Part shown: positions 38,232 to 45,260 of the stretch, piece after piece | Position numbering within the stretch: the first letter of the stretch is position 1 | Layout: every line of letters begins with the position of its first letter | IMG/VR virus record: IMGVR_UViG_3300027752_001623 | Span: 1 to 47,723 of that record | Length of the DNA stretch: 47,723 bases | From: a virus | Direction: 5' to 3' (one strand) | Notes under the pieces: generated by a model | What the model was told of the DNA's origin: nothing | Databases searched by the model: none | The model's input: the letters and a program-made list of their open reading frames with translations, nothing else | Position numbers and translations under genes: made by a program

Positions 38232-38794
38232 ACCTTAGATACCAATAGATTCAATTGGACTATAATTACCAGTGCGTATCCTATCGCATGGCTTTTCTTA
38301 AAGAAATAACCATCAGTTTGTTCCCATACTTCGTTTTCAACGACTTCCCAACTGTTGCCTACTAAGTACCTTTTACCAGGTCTAATCATAGCAAGTATCA
38401 TTGCCAGTTGTTCAACTGTTTGCGGTAAGTGTTGCTTGATAATGTCGTAATGATTACCTATGTGAAAAAGTTGCTTAACAATTTCTTCGTGCTGGAACAA
38501 CTCCCACATAGGTTCTTGTGCCAATAGTTTATCCAAGTGTGCTTCGTCATTGATGTCTTTGTAAACACTATTGTTCAATACGTCTACTTTAAAGTATCCT
38601 AATTCCTCTGCTTCCTTATGGTCTATTGTACTAAATCCCTCTAACGGAAAACAAGGGATAGGCTGAAAGTAAACTCCGGTGTTGTGTTTTTCATATGATT
38701 GCTCACGTTTGATACTAGCAGGTATAGGATTAAAAAGTTCTAAGAACTTATCCCTATTAGCCATATCAATATCAACATCGAAATTTATTTTCAT
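38228..38794 (-). CDS. Miniature DnaE-like (C-family polymerase palm-like) protein
   Basis: This 188-residue protein matches, in order, several landmarks of bacterial DNA polymerase III alpha. FDVDIDMANRD (5-15) corresponds to the first palm strand with two catalytic Asp; KHNTGVYFQP (36-45) to KHAGGVVIAP; IDHKEAEELGYFKVDVLN (57-74) to the FDKxDVExxGLVKFDFLG strand with the third Asp (Asp71). LAMILAMIRPG (130-140) corresponds to ALVALFRPGP, and FFKKSHAIGYAL (164-175) to FNKSHSAAYAL. Intact DnaE has over 1100 residues, so fingers, PHP and tau-binding parts are missing. Polymerase activity is doubtful; a relic or accessory nucleotidyl-binding protein is possible. The comparison relies on remembered DnaE sequence. 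Confidence 0.7.
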   Translation of the reverse strand: MKINFDVDIDMANRDKFLELFNPIPASIKREQSYEKHNTGVYFQPIPCFPLEGFSTIDHKEAEELGYFKVDVLNNSVYKDINDEAHLDKLLAQEPMWELFQHEEIVKQLFHIGNHYDIIKQHLPQTVEQLAMILAMIRPGKRYLVGNSWEVVENEVWEQTDGYFFKKSHAIGYALVIIVQLNLLVSKV

Positions 38795-39126
38795 TTTCTA
38801 CCTTTTATCTTGTTTAACATTAGTTGTATATTATACAACTCTTTGAGGGCATTGTCATCCTCTAAAGAATCTAATGCAGATAGCAATGCGTCTAGTTTTC
38901 GCAATCTATCCCCATCAAGCTCTTGTCCACCGACCTGAATTGAGCCTTTCCCATCGAAGCCATCATAGTACGACATTGTGTTTGCACTCGTGCCGTTGAT
39001 AGTAATTGCACCAGTGTTATTAGTGGTGTATATGCTGTTTGTACCGCTAGTTAACGGGGGATTACCCGTAATTGTCACAGTTGATGCAGACGGTGTGTAG
39101 ATGTGGGTTGGATTAGCCATATCCAT
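38791..39126 (-). CDS. Short virion-type protein with beta N-terminus and helical C-terminus
   Basis: This 111-residue protein has a Thr/Asn/Ser-rich N-terminal 60 residues (SASTVTITGNPPLTSGTNSI) predicted beta, and a helical, charged C-terminus (RLRKLDALLSALDSLEDDNA LKELYN). This beta-plus-coil layout is common in small phage fibre or spike-like proteins. The ATG at 39126 overlaps the upstream TAA as TAATG, with CGGAG at 4 bases. The stop overlaps the DnaE-like gene start as ATGA. No family is recognised. Confidence 0.68.
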   Translation of the reverse strand: MDMANPTHIYTPSASTVTITGNPPLTSGTNSIYTTNNTGAITINGTSANTMSYYDGFDGKGSIQVGGQELDGDRLRKLDALLSALDSLEDDNALKELYNIQLMLNKIKGRK

Positions 39127-39479
39127 TAATCTCCGAACTTGTAAATTACTTCAGTTTCTATTTTACTCTTAAACAGAGTAGTGTACTTAGTTTCTTCACT
39201 TTCGTACTTGGTCTTAAAGATCCAATTTCCTTTCTTTACCTTGTAACCCATCTCCATACTATGTCCGCCGGTCATAGGACCTGCTTCAATATACATGCCG
39301 TTAGCCATATACCCTAAACGCAAACTGTGTATTTCAGCCTGAGACTTAGCGTCTTCGAATGGTAGCTCATGTGCGTATGCGACATAAGTTGTTGCTTTTG
39401 CATCAGTAGTAAAGAATGCTAACACTAGAATTATCGCTAGTGTTAGCAAGCCTAAATGAATCTTGCTTCTCTGTGTCAT
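39126..39479 (-). CDS. Exported small protein, possible outer-membrane barrel fragment
   Basis: This 117-residue protein has a clear signal peptide: a basic start MTQRSKIHLG, a hydrophobic core LLTLAIILVLAFF and a likely cleavage after TTDAKA. The mature 88 residues show alternating aromatic and polar residues (IHSLRLGYMANGMYIEAG, MEMGYKVKKGNWIFKTKY, IETEVIYKF), like a short run of beta-barrel strands. A periplasmic or outer-membrane location in the host is expected. It sits in the same transcript as the TonB-dependent receptor, and might help alter the cell surface or exclude other phages. Function unknown. Confidence 0.72.
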   Translation of the reverse strand: MTQRSKIHLGLLTLAIILVLAFFTTDAKATTYVAYAHELPFEDAKSQAEIHSLRLGYMANGMYIEAGPMTGGHSMEMGYKVKKGNWIFKTKYESEETKYTTLFKSKIETEVIYKFGD

Positions 39480-40141
39480 TCGGTCTTCCCCGAATACTCA
39501 GCCGCCATTGGGAATATCTGTGTAATAGCGTCTGCTACTGCCCATGCTAACTCCATATGCTCTAACTGTGTGCCATTAGCACCACGTAATTCAATGTAAT
39601 GTATCCAACTACGCAATGTGCCGTTAACGTACAGTCTGCTTAGTGTGTTTCCTTCCGGTAGTACTACTCTTGCCTGCTCTTTAGCAATACCGTTGCTTAT
39701 AGCGTAATTGTATGCTTCTAAGGCGGTGTCAATTACCTTCTGTTGCAAGTCTGCCCATGCATGATTAAGCAATCCGTCATCTGTAGGAATACTGTTTTGA
39801 CGATTCTTAGTATCTTGTAATCGTGCTTGTCTAATTTCAAACTCTAAATCCTTTGTAGGGTCTGCATAACGTTGACTAAACTCCTGGAAACTAAAACTTC
39901 TGTGTCTCAACAGTTGTCTAGCAATGTCTCTGGTTGTTTCTACTTCCATACAAACACTTACCATCTCTAATGGACTCCAGTGTTTGTGCTTAATAAGATA
40001 CTTTACTAGTTTATCGTTTGTTGCAGTGTTATTCTGATTCTCTGGGTTGCTTACTCTTGCACAATAGGCGACCAAATCTAACAGATCCTGTGGCACTTCT
40101 GCTTTAGGGGTCTGGCTATAACTAATTATTTTCGTTTTCAT
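39476..40141 (-). CDS. thyX: Flavin-dependent thymidylate synthase
   Basis: This 221-residue ThyX carries the signature RHRSFSFQEFSQRY (79-92). ThyX makes dTMP from dUMP using FAD, NADPH and methylenetetrahydrofolate. SRLYVNGTLRSWIHYIELR near residue 170 matches the substrate-binding region, and the opening KIISYSQTP is usual for the family. Length is typical. Together with NrdA/NrdB it provides deoxynucleotides for replication. The start overlaps the zinc-finger gene's TGA as ATGA, and its own stop overlaps the exported protein gene. Assignment is firm. Confidence 0.96.
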   Translation of the reverse strand: MKTKIISYSQTPKAEVPQDLLDLVAYCARVSNPENQNNTATNDKLVKYLIKHKHWSPLEMVSVCMEVETTRDIARQLLRHRSFSFQEFSQRYADPTKDLEFEIRQARLQDTKNRQNSIPTDDGLLNHAWADLQQKVIDTALEAYNYAISNGIAKEQARVVLPEGNTLSRLYVNGTLRSWIHYIELRGANGTQLEHMELAWAVADAITQIFPMAAEYSGKTE

Positions 40142-40806
40142 ATTTTTGCTTCCTTACAAGCCTGTTTAATTTCATTAACTTCTTCTTTATTTGCAGTAAA
40201 CAGTTTCATCCAAAAAGGAGGTTCAATGACATCCTGTATCATCTTAACTTGTTCGCTGTTAAACCGTTCTAATAACTTATCACCTGATTCACTTAGGTAT
40301 ACTACCCAAGGACTTATTTTTGCACTCCGTAAATCATGTACTGCCCTATTAGGCGATACTTTAACAAAGTAATCTTGCCAAGGCTCGTTGTTTTCTTCGC
40401 CCCATCTTGCAAGATATATAACTGAACGTTCTAGTGCTTTTAGTCCAGGCTCTTTTCTAACATACAGTTTTAAATACTTGTCATACTCACTATCTGATGC
40501 CCACTTTTGTAACTTAACACCTGTCTTAATTAAATGCTCTGTGTACTTTACAGGATCTAACCACTCATTAACAGTACATGCTCTGCCGTACTTTACAAAC
40601 GCTTCGTAATACTGACTTACAATAAAGTCCTCTATAGTTTTAGGCTTTGTTGCACTAGTGTTTATCTCATAAAATATCTGAAATGCTCTGTGTGCCAGTC
40701 TAATATGGCTCATATCCTTGTCTGCAAATCTACGTTTCTTTACACACATATGAACTGCCAGAGTAGTCTCTGACTTAAACGACTTTTTACACCATCTGCA
40801 TTCCAT
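40138..40806 (-). CDS. Zinc-knuckle protein of unknown role
   Basis: This 222-residue protein opens with MECRWCKKSFKSETTLAVHM and a further Cys, giving Cys3, Cys6, His19 and Cys21, a C2HC variant of the classical zinc finger. The remainder is helical with many Lys and Trp residues (YLARWGEENNEPWQDYFVKV, IEPPFWMKLFT). The finger suggests nucleic acid or protein binding. It lies between the clamp-loader-like gene and thyX, in a replication and nucleotide block, with ATGA-type overlaps on both sides. No known family is recognised. Confidence 0.72.
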   Translation of the reverse strand: MECRWCKKSFKSETTLAVHMCVKKRRFADKDMSHIRLAHRAFQIFYEINTSATKPKTIEDFIVSQYYEAFVKYGRACTVNEWLDPVKYTEHLIKTGVKLQKWASDSEYDKYLKLYVRKEPGLKALERSVIYLARWGEENNEPWQDYFVKVSPNRAVHDLRSAKISPWVVYLSESGDKLLERFNSEQVKMIQDVIEPPFWMKLFTANKEEVNEIKQACKEAKI

Positions 40807-41270
40807 TATTTTAATAGTTCCTTAACTTCTTTATCGTCCCAACCATGTGCTAGTGCTAGTTCTTTTAAATCGTTGTCATCGTTCAATGTTAAGAACAGTT
40901 GCACTTCGTCACCTTTTAAGTGTGGCAATACTGAATGCACAAACTCACTTCGTTTGTTCTTCTTCTTTCTGCTGTTGGGCGGTTTAATATAAGGATGATG
41001 TTGTATTTTACCACTGCCTGCCGCTGTTAACAACAACCACTGTAACTCAGGGTGCTTACTGACATCCGAAAACTTGTGGTTGACCAGTTCATTGACCATC
41101 CATATATAGTCAGGTGCTGTACTACCTTGTACACTACTTGCATACCTCATCATCATCCAAGGACTAAATGCTTTTTTTCTTTCAGCATCTAGACGGTTAT
41201 ACCAGCCACGGTCTTTTTTGTCAATGGCTTTCATAACTTCTTGTAAAGGTATTTGCGGTTTCTTTGCCAT
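40806..41270 (-). CDS. Putative clamp-loader small subunit (T4 gp62-like)
   Basis: This protein is 154 residues from the ATG at 41270 (MAKKPQIPLQEVMKAIDKKD). The helical body includes WMMMRYASSVQG, VNELVNHKFSDVSKHPELQWLLL and a C-terminal VQLFLTLNDDNDLKELALAHGW. The order of a Phe-Ser-Pro-Trp start, an Asn-rich middle, a Lys-rich loop and a C-terminal helix resembles gp62 of T4-like phages, which with gp44 loads the sliding clamp. The likeness is weak and no gp44 is in the window, though an AAA+ protein ends at 47108. An open frame 11 residues longer exists but lies inside the upstream gene. Confidence 0.5.
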   Translation of the reverse strand: MAKKPQIPLQEVMKAIDKKDRGWYNRLDAERKKAFSPWMMMRYASSVQGSTAPDYIWMVNELVNHKFSDVSKHPELQWLLLTAAGSGKIQHHPYIKPPNSRKKKNKRSEFVHSVLPHLKGDEVQLFLTLNDDNDLKELALAHGWDDKEVKELLK

Positions 41271-41271
41271 G

Positions 41272-41397
41272 CTACTTCTTCTTCCCTTTGTGAAGTTCTG
41301 CAATACGCTTCGTCTGTTCGGCTATTTGTTTCTCCTGATCCTTAATTTGTTTCTCTTGGAACTTTAACTTTTGTTCCTGGTGCTCTCTACTGTCCAT
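41272..41397 (-). CDS. Tiny coiled-coil protein
   Basis: From the ATG at 41397 this makes 41 residues, MDSREHQEQKLKFQEKQIKD then QEKQIAEQTKRIAELHKGKKK, a single charged heptad-like helix. CGGAG sits 7 bases before this ATG; ATGs at 41400 and 41403 are also possible. A longer frame to 41490 overlaps the nucleosidase gene and is not supported. The gene is followed one base later by the gp62-like gene. The short size and one-helix form suggest an adaptor. Confidence 0.55.
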   Translation of the reverse strand: MDSREHQEQKLKFQEKQIKDQEKQIAEQTKRIAELHKGKKK

Positions 41398-41959
41398 CAT
41401 CATTCTCCGTATAGGCTTGTATATAATAAGGTTCGCCGTTAGAAACTGTCTCATGCCATTCAGCATTTGCATTTTCATCGGCACTATCACTTATATATTT
41501 AAAACATCTAAAGTCTACCCCATGATACTGGCAAGCCTTAGCGATAGCATACGCCTCCATATCTACAACATCTGCAGGTAACTCTAAGTCAGGATTATCA
41601 ACAAAGTTGTCGCCTGTACTGCATGTTAATCCTTCGTCTGGGTTGTCAAAACTAATTGTTATATAGTCTTCAAACGGGGTCATGCCTAAGTCAAATCCTA
41701 GTTCACAGCACCGCATGTCACGTTGAACAAAGTTACTAACTTCAACTAGGTCTTTACATGTAGGATTAATTCCGCCTGCTGTACCAAAGTTCCAAACTCT
41801 TGTTGGCTTGTGTTCTGTTATTAATGCTGATGCTCTTACAGCGGCATTAACTTTGCCTACACCCGTAAAGAACACGTTATCCCAACTCTGCATTTCAGGA
41901 GCTTCAGACTCCAATGCTATTAAAATAATGTCTTTAATACTATTCACCTTCAAATTCAA
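41387..41959 (-). CDS. Nucleoside phosphorylase/MTA-SAH nucleosidase family protein
   Basis: This 190-residue protein has the PNP_UDP_1 family features. IALESEAPE near the N-terminus matches the AMEEE motif, VWNFGTAGGI the glycine strand, VVDMEAYAIAKAC the VEMEGAA motif with the ribose-binding Glu, and KYISDSADE the catalytic-Asp motif VSDxAD. It is short for the family (about 230 residues), with a reduced middle. The family cleaves nucleosides such as methylthioadenosine or S-adenosylhomocysteine to adenine. Its start lies 20 bases inside the stop of apt, so adenine release and salvage are encoded together. Family is clear; the exact substrate is inferred from this pairing. Confidence 0.82.
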   Translation of the reverse strand: MNLKVNSIKDIILIALESEAPEMQSWDNVFFTGVGKVNAAVRASALITEHKPTRVWNFGTAGGINPTCKDLVEVSNFVQRDMRCCELGFDLGMTPFEDYITISFDNPDEGLTCSTGDNFVDNPDLELPADVVDMEAYAIAKACQYHGVDFRCFKYISDSADENANAEWHETVSNGEPYYIQAYTENDDGQ

Positions 41960-42494
41960 TTAATGTATTTACACTATAACCGTGTTTCTCTATTATAGCA
42001 CTTCCTTCTAAGCTGGGCAAGTCTATTACAGCCAATATTAAGATATTTTCTTTAGGCACATCAAAACATTCATGTACTAAGTCTGCACAGGCTATTGCTG
42101 TACCACCTGTTGCAATTAAATCATCTACAATAACAACTTTGTCATACTCGTTTATGTCAGTAACTTTTTGTATCTCTAAACTTGTACTACCATACTCTAA
42201 ATCAAAATCACGTTTGTGTGTTGGGTTAGGTAACTTGCCAGGCTTACGAGCCATTATAAAAGGCAAGTCTAAATCTCTGGCAACTGGTGTGCCAAACACA
42301 AACCCTCTACTTTCGATGCCAACCACTTTAGTTGCGCCGAAGCTCATTGTTAACGATGTTAAGTCTAGTAGAGATTTATTAAATGCCGATGGATTTTCTA
42401 TGAGGCTAGTTATGTCTCTAAACTGTATTCCAGGTATCGGGAAGTTTGGTACAGTTCTAATACAATCTTTTAAATCGATATTATAACTACTCAT
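41940..42494 (-). CDS. apt: Adenine phosphoribosyltransferase
   Basis: This 184-residue type I phosphoribosyltransferase has the PRPP-binding motif VVIVDDLIATGGTA (120-133). The APRT opening matches as well: IRTVPNFPIPGIQFRDITSL, then VVGIESRGFVFGTPVA and FIMARKPGKLP, with a hood that accepts adenine. It converts adenine and PRPP to AMP. Length matches bacterial Apt. It overlaps the nucleosidase gene downstream, giving a two-step adenine salvage route, and follows an acidic unknown by a short overlap. All key residues I can recall are intact. Confidence 0.96.
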   Translation of the reverse strand: MSSYNIDLKDCIRTVPNFPIPGIQFRDITSLIENPSAFNKSLLDLTSLTMSFGATKVVGIESRGFVFGTPVARDLDLPFIMARKPGKLPNPTHKRDFDLEYGSTSLEIQKVTDINEYDKVVIVDDLIATGGTAIACADLVHECFDVPKENILILAVIDLPSLEGSAIIEKHGYSVNTLIEFEGE

Positions 42495-43239
42495 CTAATA
42501 ATTCATCCTCGTAACATTCCCAAATTTCATTTTCTGTAAAAAACTCTTCAGTGTATTTTTCTTCTGAGTCATGCCATTTCATATTCATATAACCTACACT
42601 TGCATAGTAGCCTTTACCAGTAGTATCACAATTATCATAATCTTTGTCAATCAATTCTTTATCATACCACATGTCTTGAACTATTTCAGCTACCTGAGAT
42701 TCAACAGAACTAAATGCTACTTTCTTAGGGTTAAAATCTTCGCCTACTGTTTCAACAAACCATGCACCAAATCCGCCTTTCTCTCCACTGTGGAATTGTA
42801 ACACTGGTTTATAATTGGTCATGTCTTCTGGCTTCTTATCATCCATATATGCTTCTCTGCCATACAAATGATAAGCATCAAAATCAATTACAGTTTCATA
42901 CGCATAATCGTCGCTACCATCTGCAGGAACTTCTTCGTAACTCCACTGCCCGTCAGCGTATGCGCCATTTAGGTGTTCAATTTCAGTTGTTTCTGTCCAC
43001 GATTCAAAGTCTTCGTATGGTACTGGTATTGACTCGTCTACTTCATCCCAATCAAAACTGGTAACGAAATCTATTAAGTCGCCATCACCATCTTCTGGGT
43101 TTATAAAATGATCCACAAAGTCTGCATTAACTTTACCAATTCCGACTTCGCCACCTCGGTATCCTGCTTCAATTCTAAAACGCCTTTTTTTACCTTTCAG
43201 TTTCTGCGTCATCTTTTCTATGTCTTTATCTAAACTCAT
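42487..43239 (-). CDS. Very acidic unknown protein
   Basis: In this 250-residue protein about a quarter of residues are Asp or Glu (63 counted). The first 25 residues are basic (KMTQKLKGKKRRFRIEAGYR), and the rest shows repeated acidic aromatic stretches (FVTSFDWDEVDESIPVPYED, FFTENEIWECYEDELLDE). The split charge could let it bind DNA-binding proteins, as DNA-mimic phage proteins do, but that is only a possibility. The ribosome site GATTAGGAGAAATAT is strong, so it is likely well expressed. No domain is recognised. Confidence 0.72.
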   Translation of the reverse strand: MSLDKDIEKMTQKLKGKKRRFRIEAGYRGGEVGIGKVNADFVDHFINPEDGDGDLIDFVTSFDWDEVDESIPVPYEDFESWTETTEIEHLNGAYADGQWSYEEVPADGSDDYAYETVIDFDAYHLYGREAYMDDKKPEDMTNYKPVLQFHSGEKGGFGAWFVETVGEDFNPKKVAFSSVESQVAEIVQDMWYDKELIDKDYDNCDTTGKGYYASVGYMNMKWHDSEEKYTEEFFTENEIWECYEDELLDE

Positions 43240-43248
43240 ATATTTCTC

Positions 43249-43752
43249 CTAATCTAACAAGTCGCCAATGTCGATGTCACTAGGAATCTTGTTGGCTTCT
43301 TTTACAAAAAATGCACACCTAGGATTTGGTTTGTTTTCCAAGGGTGCTACTAATAAATGTCCATTCTTCAACTTGGGGAAGAACCATTTAACATCTTGAT
43401 AGATGTTAGTAATCTGAATTGGTTCAGCTTCAAGCATCTTCCTGCCTAACGGGTTCAGCGTTGCTGTTAAAAATCCCCTATTGTTTAAACTGGTTAATGG
43501 GATTACCTCGATAGCAGTCAAATCTTCATCTGTAATTACTATACTCCAGTCCATAGGCATTTGAATTGAGTTCTCGCCTATTTGTAAACATATAGCAGGA
43601 GCATAAAAACTCTCCAAGAAGATCAGTGGGAGGAAATAATAATCCATCCAGTCTGTTTCGGTTGTGTCAAAAACACAAAATCTTATATCATCTATTTCAT
43701 CAGGTACATGGTCAATCTCATATACATCGTTTTCTACTGTTAATATTTTCAT
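43249..43752 (-). CDS. Unknown protein next to UvsW
   Basis: This 167-residue protein is mixed alpha/beta and acidic (VFDTTETDWMDYYFLPLIFLESFYA, then ICLQIGENSIQMPMDW and DVKWFFPKLKNGHLLVAPLE). No motif of a known family is visible, and no signal peptide. Its start overlaps the UvsW stop as ATGA, so it is made with that helicase and may act in the same process. The sequence looks fully coding, with no sign of decay. Confidence 0.72.
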   Translation of the reverse strand: MKILTVENDVYEIDHVPDEIDDIRFCVFDTTETDWMDYYFLPLIFLESFYAPAICLQIGENSIQMPMDWSIVITDEDLTAIEVIPLTSLNNRGFLTATLNPLGRKMLEAEPIQITNIYQDVKWFFPKLKNGHLLVAPLENKPNPRCAFFVKEANKIPSDIDIGDLLD

Positions 43753-45206
43753 TTATACTCCACTTTGGTCACTTGGAACGGAAAACCTTGTTCTTTATAA
43801 AATGCCTTACGGGCAGTCAAGTGTTTCTTACTATACTTTAAATTACTCGTAATGTCAACAACATTTAAATAATCCTTGTCCTCGGCTTTACGAATGCCTC
43901 TACCTATCGATTGTATTACACGCACATAACTTTTTCCTGGCTCTAAAAGAACTAAGTTAAAAATCCTGGGTATGTTAATTCCTACTGCCGCTACACCATA
44001 TGTAGCAACAATAACTTTATTGTCCATCTCACTTACTTCCCTGTATTCCTTTTGCCTGTCAGACACTTTCATCTCACCGCTAATAAATACCCACTCAGGA
44101 AACATCTCAGATAATAATTGCCCTGTGGCAATCCTGTCAATTAAGACAAGTGTATTTCCTGTAATGCTGAGACTAGTAATAACTTTACTAACCTCGGTCA
44201 TTCTTTGTTTGTCTGTTACAAGCCACTTGAGTTCTTGTGCATAGTTATTAAAGCCTAACACACCATCTTGTAGTTGTAGTATATTAATATCTAACTTTGC
44301 TAGTACGCCTCTGTCTTGTAATTCCTTACTGCTTAACTTTCCAAGAACAGGTCCCAAACATGTAACACAGCCAACGGCTTCGAATTCATCTTTGGGGATA
44401 GTTCCTGTAAGTCCCCATCGGACAGGCACATTTCTAAATGCGCCTCCCAATAAGTTACGAAGCACATCAGCTTTTGCTTTGTGTACTTCATCGACCATAA
44501 TGCAAACAACATCCTCTAGAAATTCATCTATGGGGAAGTCTGCTTCATACTTCTTGCTTTTCTTTTCCATTATACTTAGACTCTGCCAAGTACAAATGGT
44601 GTGCGTTTTGTCGTACTGCTTTCTATCTCCAAACAACACACCTACATCAAGTCCTAAGTTCTTATAATCACGCTCTGTTTGTACTACCAAGTCTTTGTTA
44701 GGAACAATAACTATAGTACGCCCATGTGGTTCACACATACTGCTTAAGGCGGCTGTTATGAGCGTCTTACCGGCTCCTGTAGCTACTTCTTGGATACTTT
44801 GCGGATGCTTTAAAAAGTTATTAATAACATCTACTTGGTAATCCCTAAGTATAACAGGCTCACCTTCTGCAGGATGTCCTTTGGGCCAGGCTGTGTCTTC
44901 AAACCTAGTCTGTGATATTTCTTGGAAATCAAATGACCACTTACTTCGGTTATCTTGAACCTCAATTTCGTAGCCTGCTTGTTGTACGATTGGCAAGAGC
45001 TTATCAAGTAGGTTCATGTATGTCCTACCGCCGACATCACAATACCTAACACACCCATCCCACCGACCTAACTTGTAAGCCGGCATATGGAATGCGTATG
45101 GTAAAAAGTACTTTACAGCGTCTGATACGGTACGCCTAGTCTTAACATCAAGTCCAACGAACTTAACGTTTACTTCGTCACGTATTTCTAGAACACATTT
45201 TCCCAT
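43749..45206 (-). CDS. uvsW: UvsW-like DNA/RNA helicase
   Basis: This 485-residue superfamily 2 helicase has motif I VATGAGKT, motif Ia IVIVPNKDLV, motif II MVDEVHKAK, motif III WGLTGTIP, motif V VATYGVAAVGINIP and motif VI VIQSIGRGIRKAE. An N-terminal domain of about 110 residues precedes QVDVINNFL, the Q-motif region, as in T4 UvsW. UvsW unwinds branched intermediates and R-loops, controlling the switch from origin- to recombination-dependent replication. A consensus promoter and ribosome site AGAGGTTTCA precede the ATG at 45206. Confident assignment. Confidence 0.93.
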   Translation of the reverse strand: MGKCVLEIRDEVNVKFVGLDVKTRRTVSDAVKYFLPYAFHMPAYKLGRWDGCVRYCDVGGRTYMNLLDKLLPIVQQAGYEIEVQDNRSKWSFDFQEISQTRFEDTAWPKGHPAEGEPVILRDYQVDVINNFLKHPQSIQEVATGAGKTLITAALSSMCEPHGRTIVIVPNKDLVVQTERDYKNLGLDVGVLFGDRKQYDKTHTICTWQSLSIMEKKSKKYEADFPIDEFLEDVVCIMVDEVHKAKADVLRNLLGGAFRNVPVRWGLTGTIPKDEFEAVGCVTCLGPVLGKLSSKELQDRGVLAKLDINILQLQDGVLGFNNYAQELKWLVTDKQRMTEVSKVITSLSITGNTLVLIDRIATGQLLSEMFPEWVFISGEMKVSDRQKEYREVSEMDNKVIVATYGVAAVGINIPRIFNLVLLEPGKSYVRVIQSIGRGIRKAEDKDYLNVVDITSNLKYSKKHLTARKAFYKEQGFPFQVTKVEYK

Positions 45207-45230
45207 TGAAACCTCTATTTGCTTTTATGT

Positions 45231-45260
45231 ATTATACTACCAGTTGTAGCCTAATGTCAA
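45231..45260 (-). promoter_or_regulatory. Sigma70-type promoter for uvsW
   Basis: Minus-strand TTGACA (45260-45255) and TATAAT (45236-45231) are perfect hexamers with an 18-bp spacer. It lies across the 3' end of the receptor gene, whose stop is at 45237, and leads to the uvsW ATG after 24 bases. Confidence 0.8.

Noticed and set aside
41272-41490. Longer 72-residue version of the tiny coiled-coil protein
   Set aside because: The first 31 codons overlap the nucleosidase gene in another frame and lack coding character; CGGAG supports the start at 41397.
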